From Roseiarcus sp963741845 (lineage in GTDB: Bacteria; Pseudomonadota; Alphaproteobacteria; Rhizobiales; Beijerinckiaceae), in assembly GCA_963741845.1 (NCBI GenBank), contig CAVUJV010000025.1, forward strand, positions 124,001 to 188,000: a DNA stretch of 64,000 bases, given 5' to 3'. Each line of letters begins with the position of its first letter. Positions within the stretch are counted from its first letter, which is position 1. This document shows, in pieces, positions 27,367-37,169 of this stretch. Under the pieces are notes generated by a model. That model worked only from the letters and a program-made list of their open reading frames with translations, ran no database searches and was not told where the DNA came from. The translations under genes and the position numbers were made by a program.

Positions 27367-28515
27367 GCGGTGAGGGCGTGCGGCGCCTCTTCACGCGCGT
27401 CAAGCAGGGGCAGCAGCAGATGCTCACTGAGAAACCGGACGACCGGCGGCGCGACCCCGTCGCCGATCAGATGCAGGGCGTCGGTCGCGCGCGCAGGCAG
27501 GCGGAACGTATCGGGCAGGCCCATGAGCCGCGCGGCCTCGCGGGGGCTGAGGAAGCGGGTGCGCGTCGCCTCGCCATCGACCTCGATCAGGAACTGCCGG
27601 CTCGACCCGCCGGCCGGGGTGCGGAGGCACCCGGCGAGCCCATCGAAGCGGGCCTCGGCCTGCACCCGCGTCCCCCCTGCCCCATCCGGCCGCGTGCGGC
27701 GGAAGAGCGCGCCGACCTGCCGCGCCCCGCTCGCGCGCGCGAGCGCTGCGTCGCGGCGCGAGGCGGGGGAGAGGGCCGCGACCAGCGCCGCCGTCTGCTC
27801 CGGCGAGCGCCAGTTCCCGGCTTCGGGGTCGAGGCAATCGACGAGTCTCAGATTGGCGTTCGGCGGGGCGGGCAGACGCCACCAGAGCCAGTCGGAAGCC
27901 AGCGCAGGCGGCAGGCTCCCGGCGACGCGCCGGAGCGCGCCGGAGGCGTGATGCGGCGGCGGCGCGACTGTCGCGAGAGCCGGGCGGGGGCGCGAAATCG
28001 CGCCGAAGCGCGACGAAGAAAACGCGCGGACGCGATTGGGGAAGGAAATCGGCGGCGTCGATCGTCAGCGCGCCATAGCGATAGCCGAGACGCTGAAGAG
28101 CGGCGGCGATGGCCGCGAAATCCGCGCCCTTCTTCGAGGTCAGCACGCCCGCGACATTTTCGAGCGCGATGAGCTTCGGCAGGCGGCCATCCGTCTTGAG
28201 CGCCTCCATCGCCGAGCAAAAACCCCAGAAAGCGCCCGAGCGCGCCCCATCGAGGCCGGCGCCCGCGCCCGCGAGCGACAGGTCCTGACAGGGGAACGAC
28301 GCCCAGGCGAGATCGGGCGCGCCCGGCATGTCTTCCGCGCGAAGCGAGGCGACGTCCGCGACCGCGAGGCCCTCCGCGCCCCAGTTGGCGGCGTAAGCCC
28401 TCGCCTTTCGGGAATCGAAATCGTTGGCGAACAGGCAGCGCCATTCGGGCGTGAGGCCCGCCCGGGCCATGCCGCCGCCGCAGAAGAATTCGTAGAATGC
28501 CGGAGCCGCCGCCAT
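27363..28515 (-). pseudogene. dcm: DNA (cytosine-5) methyltransferase, one frameshift
   Basis: This approximately 383-residue enzyme has the C5-methyltransferase motifs: motif I Y-E-F-F-C-G-G-G-M-A near residue 8, motif IV S-F-P-C-Q-D-L-S-L-A with the catalytic cysteine, motif VI L-E-N-V-A-G, and motif VIII-like Q-S-R-P-R-V-F. The frame breaks near 27985; the C-terminal part, including L-S-P-R-E-A-A-R-L-M-G-L-P and the motif X-like I-G-D-G-V-A-P-P-V, is in another frame. With vsr it forms a dcm-vsr pair; no restriction enzyme is adjacent. Target sequence unknown. Confidence 0.87.
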
Positions 28516-28623
28516 CGCCGCCGAATCAGAGCCAGGATCGGAAGCGAGCCTAGCGCATTTCCGGGGACGAAAAGCACGGCGCTGCTTGACCTCCGCGCCG
28601 CTCCTGCGCGTTATGGCGGCGCC

Positions 28624-29634
28624 ATGAGCGAATTCGCCTTTCCCTATCCGATTCTCGTCTGCGACACGGGCGGCACGAACGTGCGCTTCGCGCTATCGCC
28701 GGAGAAGGGCGCGCCGCTCGGACCGATCGTCCATCTGACGACCGACGATTATCCGGGCCTGCCGGAAGCGATCGAGGCCGCCCTGCCGAAGCTCGGGCAG
28801 AAGCCGAATTCCATGGTCGTCTGCGGCGCGGGGCCGGTCGTCGGCCGCAAGCTCAAGCTCACCAACGCCCCCTGGGTCATGGACGGGCCGGAAACGGCGC
28901 GGCGCGCCAATCTGAAGCAGGGTCTGCTGCTCAACGATTTCGAGGCGCAGGCGCTCTCCCTGCCCGCCCTGCCGCCGCAATGGACCCGCCAGATCGGGCC
29001 GCTCGCCTTCGGCCGCCCTGGGCCGCAGGTCATCCTCGGCCCGGGCACCGGCCTCGGGATCGCAGGGCTCATCGAGGCGGACGGGCGCTTCACGCCCGTC
29101 TCCTCCGAGGCGTGCCATATCGACTTCGGGCCGACGACGCCGGAGGAATATGTCATCTGGCCGCATCTCGAACGCGCGCACGGCCGGATCACCAGCGAAA
29201 GCGTCATCTCCGGCGAAGGGCTGGCTCGCGTCCATCGGGCCCGCATGGTCTCGCTCGGTCGGCCGGACCCGCGTTCGACGCCGCCTGAGGTCACCTCGGC
29301 CGCCCTCGCCGACCGCGACGGCGACGCGGCGCAGAGCCTCAGGCTCTACTGGAGCATCGTCGCGCGCTTCGCCGGCGACATGGCGGTCACTTTCGTGGCG
29401 ACCGGCGGCGTCACGCTTTCGGGCGGCGTCCTGCCGCGCGTCGTCGATTTTCTGGACGACGCCGCTTTCCGCAAGGCGTTCGAGGACAAGGCGCCGGTGG
29501 ACGGCCTCGCGAAGAGCATCCCGAGCCGGCTTATCGTGCACGACGAGGCTGTTCTGACCGGCATGGCGGCGGTCGCAGCCGCGCCGGACCGTTACGCCAT
29601 TGATTATGCGGGCCGCGGATGGGTGGAGACGTAA
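28624..29634 (+). CDS. glk: Glucokinase
   Basis: This 336-residue cytosolic enzyme phosphorylates glucose at C6 with ATP. It is of the proteobacterial Glk family: the ATP phosphate motif C-D-T-G-G-T-N-V-R-F-A near residue 13-23, N-D-F-E-A-Q-A near 103, G-P-G-T-G-L-G near 137, and S-S-E-A-C-H-I-D-F. ATG 28624 is the start that matches the family N-terminus. It is divergent from dcm across about 110 bases. Confidence 0.92.
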   Translation: MSEFAFPYPILVCDTGGTNVRFALSPEKGAPLGPIVHLTTDDYPGLPEAIEAALPKLGQKPNSMVVCGAGPVVGRKLKLTNAPWVMDGPETARRANLKQGLLLNDFEAQALSLPALPPQWTRQIGPLAFGRPGPQVILGPGTGLGIAGLIEADGRFTPVSSEACHIDFGPTTPEEYVIWPHLERAHGRITSESVISGEGLARVHRARMVSLGRPDPRSTPPEVTSAALADRDGDAAQSLRLYWSIVARFAGDMAVTFVATGGVTLSGGVLPRVVDFLDDAAFRKAFEDKAPVDGLAKSIPSRLIVHDEAVLTGMAAVAAAPDRYAIDYAGRGWVET

Positions 29635-29737
29635 CGAAAGCGTGAGACGCCCATGCTTTTGCCTTTATCTTGAGGCTTTTTCGGCGCCGGAATCCGGGCG
29701 AACCCTTGGGTTCGGCGACAGGGGAGAATGTTGAAAG

Positions 29738-30163
29738 GTGTTTGACAGACGAAGCGCTTACGCGGCGGCGGTCGCGGCGGGCCTTCTTGGCGCCGCAGCG
29801 CCGGCTTTCGCCGATTGCGGCGAGGACATGCAGAAGCTCGCGCTCGCCCGCAACAACGAGATGCAGAAGGTCAACAATTTCGCCAAGGCGTCGAAGGGCA
29901 AGCCCCTCGATCCTGCAGCCTTCTGCTCCATCTCGGCTGGACTTCTGAAGGCCGAGAACTCCCTTATCGCCTATATGGAGAAGAACAAGGACTGGTGCTC
30001 CTTCCCTGATCAGGCGATCGAAAACCTCAAGGCCGGCCACGCCAAGAACGCGACCTTCAACGCCAAAGCCTGCTCTGTCGCGGCGAAGATCAAGAAGATG
30101 AAGGAACAGGCCGCGGAGGGCGGCGGCCCGCAGGCCCAGCCCTTGCCAGCCGGTCCGCTTTGA
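29738..30163 (+). CDS. Secreted hypothetical protein with cysteines
   Basis: This 141-residue protein opens with GTG 29738 and a clear signal peptide (Y-A-A-A-V-A-A-G-L-L-G-A, cleavage after A-F-A). The mature part has four cysteines (D-C-G, F-C-S, W-C-S, A-C-S), likely two disulfides in the periplasm, helices rich in Lys/Asn, and a Pro/Gln tail. I do not recognise the family. Its stop overlaps the ubiA TTG start, so the two are translationally coupled. Confidence 0.78.
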   Translation: MFDRRSAYAAAVAAGLLGAAAPAFADCGEDMQKLALARNNEMQKVNNFAKASKGKPLDPAAFCSISAGLLKAENSLIAYMEKNKDWCSFPDQAIENLKAGHAKNATFNAKACSVAAKIKKMKEQAAEGGGPQAQPLPAGPL

Positions 30164-31095
30164 CCGCGAAGCTCGAGGCCGCGCGGGTTCTCCCGGACGC
30201 CCGGCCCGCGAGCCTTGTCCTTCGGCTTACGCCGGATTTCGCCCTCCCCTACATCCAGCTCGCCCGCCTCGACCGGCCCGCCGGCTGGCAGCTTCTGCTC
30301 GCGCCCTGCTGGCAGGGAACGGCGCTTGCGGGGCTCGCCCTGCATCAGGGGCCAAACCTCTGGCATCTGGCGCTTTTCCTTGTCGGCGCCATCGCGATGC
30401 GCGGCGCGGGCTCGACCTACAACGACATTCTCGACCGCAAGCTCGACGCAGGCGTCGAGCGGACGCGCGGACGCCCCCTTCCCTCGGGGCGCGTGAGCGT
30501 GAAGGCGGCGGCGGCCTTCATGGTCGCCGAGTCCCTCGTGGGCCTCGCCGTCCTTCTCAGCTTCAATCGCTTCTCGATCGGACTCGGGATCGCCTCGCTC
30601 GCCCTGATCGCGGTCTATCCGCTGATGAAGCGGGTGACCTCATGGCCGCAGGCGGTGCTGGGCCTCGCCTTTTCCTGGGGGGCGCTCATGGGCTGGGCGG
30701 CGACATTCGGGAGCCTCGCGCTCGCCCCGGTCCTGCTCTATTTTTCCGCCTTCGCCTGGACGATCGGCTACGACACGATCTACGCGCTGCAGGACGCGCG
30801 CGACGACGCGATCGTCGGCATCCGCTCCACCGCCCGCCTGTTCGGCGAAAATGTCCGGCTGGGGGTGAGCCTGTTCTACGCCGCGGCGGCGGGGCTGGCG
30901 CTCGGCGCGATCCTGCTGGTCGGCGGCGGCGCGATCGCGCTCGTCGGCTGGCTCGCCTATGCGGCGCACCTCGGCTGGCAGCTCGCCAAGGTTCGAGAAG
31001 CAGATCCTCCGACCGCGCTGCGGCTTTTCCGCTCGAACCGCGATGCAGGCCTGTTGCTTTTCGCAGGCCTCGCCCTTCAGGGATGGGCGGGTTAA
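30160..31095 (+). CDS. ubiA: 4-hydroxybenzoate polyprenyltransferase
   Basis: This 311-residue membrane enzyme attaches the polyprenyl chain to 4-hydroxybenzoate in ubiquinone synthesis. The two Asp-rich motifs that bind Mg-prenyl diphosphate are N-D-I-L-D-R-K-L-D (near residue 88) and D-A-R-D-D (near 209), and the following R-G-R-P-L-P-S-G loop is typical. About eight to nine membrane segments are present. The TTG start at 30160 overlaps the preceding stop. It converges on the exopolysaccharide genes with only a 14-base gap. Confidence 0.92.
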   Translation: MTAKLEAARVLPDARPASLVLRLTPDFALPYIQLARLDRPAGWQLLLAPCWQGTALAGLALHQGPNLWHLALFLVGAIAMRGAGSTYNDILDRKLDAGVERTRGRPLPSGRVSVKAAAAFMVAESLVGLAVLLSFNRFSIGLGIASLALIAVYPLMKRVTSWPQAVLGLAFSWGALMGWAATFGSLALAPVLLYFSAFAWTIGYDTIYALQDARDDAIVGIRSTARLFGENVRLGVSLFYAAAAGLALGAILLVGGGAIALVGWLAYAAHLGWQLAKVREADPPTALRLFRSNRDAGLLLFAGLALQGWAG

Positions 31096-31109
31096 AGGCC
31101 CGGTCGCGT

Positions 31110-31997
31110 TCAGAACCTCGCGAGCACCGTTCCGGCGATCTCGCACTGGAACCCTTCCAGCGAGCGAGAAATCGTCTGGATGTCCTTGACCTTCGTCCTG
31201 TGGCGGCGCGCCACGAGGATCGCCGCGCCAACCCGCGACGCGACCACATAGGCGTCGGCGCTGTCGAGCGCAGGCGGCGTGTCATAGATCACGACGCCGT
31301 AGTTGCGCTGCGCGTTCTGCGACAGGTTGAGGAATTCCTTCGAGCTCAGGAGTTCCTGCGGATGGGGCGCCGCCGCACCGGCGGTCAGCACCGAGAGGCC
31401 GGGCACGATCTCGACGGCGACCGGCCCCGCGTTCTCTTCGTGATGGGTCAAGGCTTCGACGAGGCCGGGCGCCTTCGCGTCGATGCCGAAAAGCGAAGAC
31501 AGCCTGGGTCGGCGAAGGTTGGCGTCGACGAGGAGGGTCGGCACCGCCATCTGCGCGAAGGAAAGCGCAAGATTGGCCGCGAAATAGGTCGCGCCCATGC
31601 CCGAATGCGGAGCGATCACGGCGAAGGCGTTCTTGCCTTGCGAAAGCGGGCCCGTGGCGAGGCCGGAACGAACCGAGCGGAAGGCCTCGGCCCCCTTGCT
31701 GAACGGCTGGTAGCCGACGACGAGTTCGCGCGAGAACCGGGCGTCGTCGGTGCCGAAGCTGAGGACGGGATAGTTGTAGCGCTTGGATAGGGCCAGAAAG
31801 AGGCTGTCGCGACGAACGAGGCCAAGCGTGATGGCCGCCTCGCCGAAGGTCAGGCCTTTGCGGCGCTGGAAGCCTCGGATCGCCTCGACCTGGGCCTCGC
31901 TGAGGTTGCCCGCCGCCAGGATCTGCTGCTCAATCGGATCAACAGGATGGACGGGCAGAGCGCCCAACTCCGAACGACGGCTTGCATTGACGGTCAT
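31110..31997 (-). CDS. EpsG-like capsular/exopolysaccharide tyrosine kinase homologue with altered P-loop
   Basis: This 295-residue protein combines an N-terminal GspE/MshEN-like helical domain (residues about 20-75, with G-L-T-F-G-E-A-A-I-T-L-G) and a BY-kinase ATPase domain, as in EpsG of exopolysaccharide loci. The Walker A position reads P-H-S-G-M-G-A-T-Y, without the lysine of G-K-S/T; Walker A' L-L-V-D-A-N-L-R-R-P and Walker B V-V-I-Y-D-T-P-P are kept. No Tyr-rich tail is present, so it may be a regulator rather than an active autokinase. ATG 31997 is chosen over TTG 32012. Confidence 0.82.
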   Translation of the reverse strand: MTVNASRRSELGALPVHPVDPIEQQILAAGNLSEAQVEAIRGFQRRKGLTFGEAAITLGLVRRDSLFLALSKRYNYPVLSFGTDDARFSRELVVGYQPFSKGAEAFRSVRSGLATGPLSQGKNAFAVIAPHSGMGATYFAANLALSFAQMAVPTLLVDANLRRPRLSSLFGIDAKAPGLVEALTHHEENAGPVAVEIVPGLSVLTAGAAAPHPQELLSSKEFLNLSQNAQRNYGVVIYDTPPALDSADAYVVASRVGAAILVARRHRTKVKDIQTISRSLEGFQCEIAGTVLARF

Positions 31998-32159
31998 ACG
32001 CGCGCTTTCCAATCTCGTCCGGAGACCCGCTCTTGCCGAACGGATGCCCGATCCGACGCTGGCTTAGAAGACTTCCCGAAGCGTTTCCGTGGGCTGCGTC
32101 ACAGTCCGTTCGAAGACAGACAAACCCGCAGCGCCCCCCTTCTGTTGGGGGATTGATTA

Positions 32160-32975
32160 TCAGAATATTCTTTCGTTGACGATAATCGTATCGTTTGGCT
32201 GAACCTGATCGTCAAGAGACGCCGGAACTTCCTCGGTCTGGCCATTGGCAGCCCTTCGCTTAATTCTGAGGCGGGATTCCGACCCAAGGGGCGAAAGGCC
32301 GCCAGCGATCGCAATCGCCTGCTGCACGGTGATCGCGCGGATGAGCGGAAACTCCCCTGTGCGCCCGACATAACCGTACACATAGTAGAACGGGGCGAGA
32401 TCCACGAAGATCTCGTCGTTATTCCGGATGAGGATGCGGTCAGCGTTGATCTTCCCGGTTACGATGTCCCTCCCGTCGTACCGGCCGATGATGCGTCCAT
32501 TGCGGCGGACGATCACCTCGCCCGCCGAATCCTTGAGCCCGCCAGCCTTGGAGAGGAATTGTAACAAGGTGGTGTCGCGGTCGAGCGTAAAGGCGCCGGG
32601 AGTGCCGACCTGACCCTGAACGGTCGCCTGCGTTCCGAAGCCCGTCGTCTCCACAAGCACGTGGGGCTCCGTGACGATCTGCCGGGATGCGAGCCTCTGC
32701 TCGATGGTCCGCGCAAGGTCGTCCTCGCTTCGGCCAGCGGCCTTCACCCGGCCCACGTAAGGAAAGTCTATTGTGCCGTCCGGGCCAACCCTCGTCGTCG
32801 TATCCATGTCGGGCTGGCCGACCACTTTGATGACGACCACGTCCTGTTTGGCCAGAACCCTGCCCCCGGCGAGAGCCGGACCACACAGAAGCGCTGCGGC
32901 GCAAAAGACGCCGATCGCCCGGACAATCGCCCTGATCTTGTTGCCCATCGTCATTCGCAGGTTCCTGTTGCGCAT
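32160..32975 (-). CDS. Polysaccharide export protein, Wza/OtnA family
   Basis: This 271-residue secreted protein has a signal peptide ending A-L-A-G-G, a Poly_export domain (Q-D-V-V-V-I-K-V-V-G-Q-P-D, G-P-D-G-T-I-D-F-P-Y-V-G) and two SLBB-like repeats (V-Q-G-Q-V-G-T-P-G-A-F and Y-G-Y-V-G-R-T-G-E-F-P-L). It would form the periplasmic/outer-membrane export channel. No lipobox cysteine is placed at the cleavage site. It is between the beta-barrel and kinase-like genes, all on the minus strand. Confidence 0.88.
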   Translation of the reverse strand: MRNRNLRMTMGNKIRAIVRAIGVFCAAALLCGPALAGGRVLAKQDVVVIKVVGQPDMDTTTRVGPDGTIDFPYVGRVKAAGRSEDDLARTIEQRLASRQIVTEPHVLVETTGFGTQATVQGQVGTPGAFTLDRDTTLLQFLSKAGGLKDSAGEVIVRRNGRIIGRYDGRDIVTGKINADRILIRNNDEIFVDLAPFYYVYGYVGRTGEFPLIRAITVQQAIAIAGGLSPLGSESRLRIKRRAANGQTEEVPASLDDQVQPNDTIIVNERIF

Positions 32976-32992
32976 CTGCCTTTTCTCCCGGC

Positions 32993-34330
32993 TTAATGCG
33001 GCGCGTAGCTCAAAGCCAGCATAACGATACTCGCCGGCGTGGTAAAATTGGAATAGGCGGTTCGCGCGAAGGTATAGTTCAGATTCGCGCTCAGGAAGGG
33101 CGTCATCGCGTAGTTCACGCCGGCATTGAAGCTGTAGGTCCGGCTCTGCGTCAAGTTGGGAAACAAGGTGCTCAAAGTCTGACTGGGAGTCGTGCCCAGA
33201 CCGCTGGTCATCCGCGCAATCTGCGCGCCGGCGGTCAACGTCACCTTCGGCGTCATGGCGTAATTGGCCGAGAAATTGGCGCTCTCCGAAGTCTGAAGAG
33301 CGGCTATGACGCCGGTCGGAGGCGTCACGACCCGCGCGACGGAGCCGGTAAGAGTCAGCTTGGGAGTGACCATATACGTCGCAGAAAGGCTGAGCTGCGG
33401 CTGAATTCCGGAATAGCTTCCGTTCAGCGTCGCCGAGGTCTCGCCGATGGAGGCGATGACAGACAGATTCGGACCAAACTGTCGCGTATAGGAAAGATTC
33501 ACAGTCTGCTGCGTGACCGAGCTTCCGGAACCTCCCAAATTCGGGACGTTCGGGTTGAGCAGAAACAATGGATTGTTAATGAGCGAGAACAGGGCCGCGT
33601 TCTGGTTCGGATAGTCGTAATGGCTGAGCGTCGCGAGAAGCTGCAGCGTATTGGTTTGCGTCACCGCATATTTGACGCCGGCGGAGGCGAAGACGTTCGT
33701 AAAGTTGTTGAGGGCGTCCAAAGCTGCGGAGTTGGTCGAGCGTGAGACGCCGCTGTTGAGAATTCCTGACCAATTGCCCGTGATGCCGCAGGTCGCGGTT
33801 TCGTTGAAAGATTCCGTCGTGAGAATATTGAGAGCGTTTATGCCGACCTGTTGACCGAGCACGGCGGGCGTGCTGGCCGCCGCCGCGACTAGCTTTCCGC
33901 TGCATTTCGACGTCAGGACCCAATTCCAGCCAAGGTCGCCGGCATTATGCGTGCCGTTCAAATTTCCATAATTCAGGTAGCGATAGAGACCGTAAGTCCC
34001 GTCCGCGAAAAACTGCTGGCTGCCCCAATGGAACTTGGTCGAGGCGGTCACGTTGGTTTGCGAAACCAATGTCCCGACAGGATTCCCGTAGAGGCCGCCA
34101 AGCCCGCCTCCAGCTGGAATATTGAAAATATTGCTGTTGTAACTCGTCGACTGGTTGACGCTGAGCTGAAAGGGCAGATCGGCCCAGTTTTCGGGCATCG
34201 AGGGCAGCACGCCATCAAAGCCGGACACAGAAGCGCCGTTCCACAACGAGGACACGTCCTCAGCGTCGGCGATGCTAGCGCCGCCGAGCATGAGAATCGC
34301 CCCGAGCGTCATTGCGGCGCTCCGACCCAT
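32993..34330 (-). CDS. Outer-membrane beta-barrel protein (BBP2-like)
   Basis: This 445-residue protein starts with a signal peptide (M-T-L-G-A-I-L-M-L-G-G, cleavage near A-D-A-E) and consists of Asn/Ser/Thr-rich alternating strands ending in an aromatic/polar strand A-L-S-Y-A-P-H, as in the putative beta-barrel porin-2 family linked to exopolysaccharide export. The repeated pattern of Y-A-M-T-P and T-L-T-G strands is visible. It is the first gene of the exopolysaccharide module. GC content is noticeably lower than that of neighbours. Confidence 0.82.
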   Translation of the reverse strand: MGRSAAMTLGAILMLGGASIADAEDVSSLWNGASVSGFDGVLPSMPENWADLPFQLSVNQSTSYNSNIFNIPAGGGLGGLYGNPVGTLVSQTNVTASTKFHWGSQQFFADGTYGLYRYLNYGNLNGTHNAGDLGWNWVLTSKCSGKLVAAAASTPAVLGQQVGINALNILTTESFNETATCGITGNWSGILNSGVSRSTNSAALDALNNFTNVFASAGVKYAVTQTNTLQLLATLSHYDYPNQNAALFSLINNPLFLLNPNVPNLGGSGSSVTQQTVNLSYTRQFGPNLSVIASIGETSATLNGSYSGIQPQLSLSATYMVTPKLTLTGSVARVVTPPTGVIAALQTSESANFSANYAMTPKVTLTAGAQIARMTSGLGTTPSQTLSTLFPNLTQSRTYSFNAGVNYAMTPFLSANLNYTFARTAYSNFTTPASIVMLALSYAPH

Positions 34331-34752
34331 TACATCCCTTCGCCCCCGGGCGCATCCACTCTCAAACTCCTTGCGGCGGAAACCCTTGCCCCAAACTCCC
34401 GACAGCGCGCCCTCGATCTCGCCTGGCTCCCGACGGCGGGCGCCCATTAACCGGCGATAAACCCTTCAGACTAACCAGTCGTAAACTCTTGCTTTCTTTC
34501 CTTTGCGGCGCCCGCAAATCAAACCCACCGGTCCCGTCGGAAAAAGCGCAATGCCCCGAGCGCTTTAGAGGGATCGATAGGTAAGTCGCGTTACCTCGCC
34601 ATCCTTACCCGTAATCCGGGCGGATCGACAAGGCGACAAAAGCCACACTGCGTCCAAATTCGTCCGCCCGCACCAAACTGGACACCCCTGTCTAGACTGG
34701 GCCTCGCCGATCCGGTACCTTCCAGCAATCCGCATTTTTCCTTTAGGATCGC
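34331..34752. other. Intergenic region between exopolysaccharide and sarcosine loci
   Basis: These 422 bases separate two divergent operons and contain no gene. They should hold both promoters. The only distinct element I see is the palindrome at 34686-34701. Confidence 0.5.
34686..34701. promoter_or_regulatory. Imperfect 16-bp palindrome, candidate TetR operator
   Basis: The sequence CCCTGTCTAGACTGGG is symmetric at 14 of 16 positions around GTCTAGAC and ends 51 bases before the dehydrogenase start codon. The operon contains its own TetR-type regulator as second gene, so autoregulation at this site is plausible. No binding evidence exists. Confidence 0.45.
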
Positions 34753-37169
34753 ATGTCGGCGCATTACCGGGCAGTCGTGATCGGGGGCGGCGTGGTGGGC
34801 GCCTCGGTCCTTTACCATCTTGCCAGATTGTGCTGGACGGACATCGCCCTCATCGAGCGGTCGGTCCTGACCGCAGGCTCCTCCTGGCACGCAGCCGGCG
34901 GCTTTCACGCCTTGAACGCCAATCCCAACATGGCGATTCTGCAGGCCTATACGATCGACCTCCTCAAGGAGGTCGAAGCCGAATCGGGCCAGTCGATCGG
35001 CATGCACATGACCGGCGGCATGCACATCGCCTCCGCCCCGGAGCGCTGGGAATGGCTTCAAGCCAACTACCGCCGCTTCCAGGCGATCGGCATCGACGAT
35101 GTGCGGCTGGTGACGCCGGAGGAGATCAAGGCCCTCTGCCCCGTCGTCAATGTCGAGGGGGTGGTCGGCGGCATGTGGGCCGACCGCGAGGGCTATGTCG
35201 ACACCACTGGCGCGGTCTGGGCTTACGCAGCGGCGGCCCGGAAGCGTGGCGCGAAGATCATCGAGCACAATCGGGTGCTGGAGTTGCAGCAAAGGCCGGA
35301 TTCGACCTGGGACGTCGTCACGGAACAGGGCGTCATCCATGCCGAGCATGTGGTGAACGCAGCAGGACTATGGGCAAAGCAGGTCGGGCGTATGGTCGGA
35401 CTGGACCTTCCTGTCTCGCCGCTGGAGCACCATTACCTTATCACGGAGACCATACCCGAGGTGGCGGCGCTCGATCGGGAAATGCCGATGGTCGTGGACC
35501 TCGAGGGCTATACCTACATGCGGCAGGACCAGAAGGGCATGCTGGTCGGCATTTACGAGACGCGGCCGCAGCACTGGGCGATGGACGGCGCTCCGTGGGA
35601 CTACGGCGTCGAACTCCTGCCGGAGAACATCGAGCGCATTTCGGACGAATTGCGCCTTATCCACGAGCGCTATCCGGTTCTTGAGCGAACGGGCGTCCGC
35701 AAATGGGTGAACGGCGCCTTCACCTTCTCGCCCGACGGCAACCCGCTGATCGGGCCTGTCGCGGGCAAGCGCGGCTATTGGCTCGCCTGTGGGGTGATGG
35801 CGGGCTTCCTCCAGGGCGGGGGCGTCGGCAAGGCGCTCGCCGAATGGATGGTGCGCGGCGAGACGGAGGAGGACGTCTACGGCCTCGACATCGCCCGCTA
35901 CGGGCCGCACGCATCGAACCGCGAGTACATTCGCCAGACGACCGGGGAATTCTACGCCCGCCGGTTCGTCATGACCTATCCGAACGAGCAGCTTCCGGCC
36001 GGGCGCCCGTTCAGGACGACGCCGGCCTATGATGCGATGACCGCCGCGGGTTGCCGAGTGGGGTGCGAACTGGGGGCTCGAAATCCCGCTCTATTTCGCG
36101 CCGCCCGGCTTCAGGGAGAGGCCGACGCTCAGGCGCTCGAATGCCTTTCCCCTGGTCGCCGAGGAATGCCGCGCGGTGCGCGAGGGGGTGGGCCTTCTCG
36201 ATATCGCGCCCTTCTCCCGCTACGAGGTGACGGGCCCTGGGGCCGAAGCGTGGCTCACGTGGCTCATGGCCGGGGCCATGCCGAAGCCCGGCCGCGCGCG
36301 GCTCTCGCCGATGCTCTCGGAGACCGGCAAGCTCAAGGGCGATCTCACGCTCATCAACTGGGGCGACGGGACTTACTGGATCGAAGGCTCTTACCATCTG
36401 CGTGGCTGGCACATGCGCTGGTTCGGGACCCATGCGCGAGAGAGCGTCTCTGTGCGCGACATTTCCGACGATGTGATCGGCTTCTCCGTGTCGGGGCCGA
36501 AGGCGCGCACGCTTATCGAACGCACGACGCATCAGGACGTGTCGAACAAGGCCCTGCCCTTCATGGGCGCAACGACGCTCGACATCGGCCTCATCCGCGC
36601 GAAGGTCGCGCGCGTCTCGGTGGTCGGCGAGCTCGGTTACGAGATCAATTGCCGCGCGCTGGAGGCGGGCGTGTTGCGCAGGACGCTGCTCGCGGCGGGC
36701 GCGGATCTCGGCGTCAGGGAATACGGCTACAGCGCCCTCGATTCGATGCGGCTCGAGAAGAGCTTCGGCGTCTGGTCGGCCGAATTCACCCAGGCCTATA
36801 CGCCCCGCATGACGGGCATGGATCGCTGGATCGCCTGGGACAAGGGCGACTTCATCGGCAGGGAGGCCGCGATCGCCGAGCGCGACGGGCCGCCGCCGTC
36901 GCGCCAGCTCGTGACGCTGGAGATCGACGCGACCGACGCCGACGCCTCCGGCTACGAGCCGGTCTGGCGCGAAGGCGAGCGCATCGGCTTTGTCACCTCG
37001 GGCGGCTACGGCCATACGATCGGCAGGAGCCTCGCGATGGCGCTGGTCGCGCCGGAGCGCCGCCGCCGTCGGAACCGAGCTTGCCGTCCATGTCGTGGGA
37101 CAGGAGCGAGCGGCGCGCGTCATTCCGCCCTCGCCCTACGACCCGCAAGGAAAGGCGATGCGGGCATGA
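34753..37169 (+). pseudogene. Dimethylglycine/sarcosine dehydrogenase-type FAD and GcvT protein, two frameshifts
   Basis: This approximately 805-residue protein has an N-terminal DAO-type FAD domain (G-G-G-V-V-G-A-S-V near residue 10; G-S-S-W-H-A-A-G-G near 45, the likely covalent-flavin histidine region) and a C-terminal GcvT/aminomethyltransferase domain (L-L-D-I-A-P-F, G-E-L-G-Y-E-I, Y-G-Y-S-A-L-D-S-M-R-L-E-K). It oxidises N-methyl groups and passes formaldehyde to tetrahydrofolate. An extra base near 36051 and a break near 37056 split it; the repaired tail ends at 37169 and overlaps the TetR start (ATGA). Confidence 0.85.
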
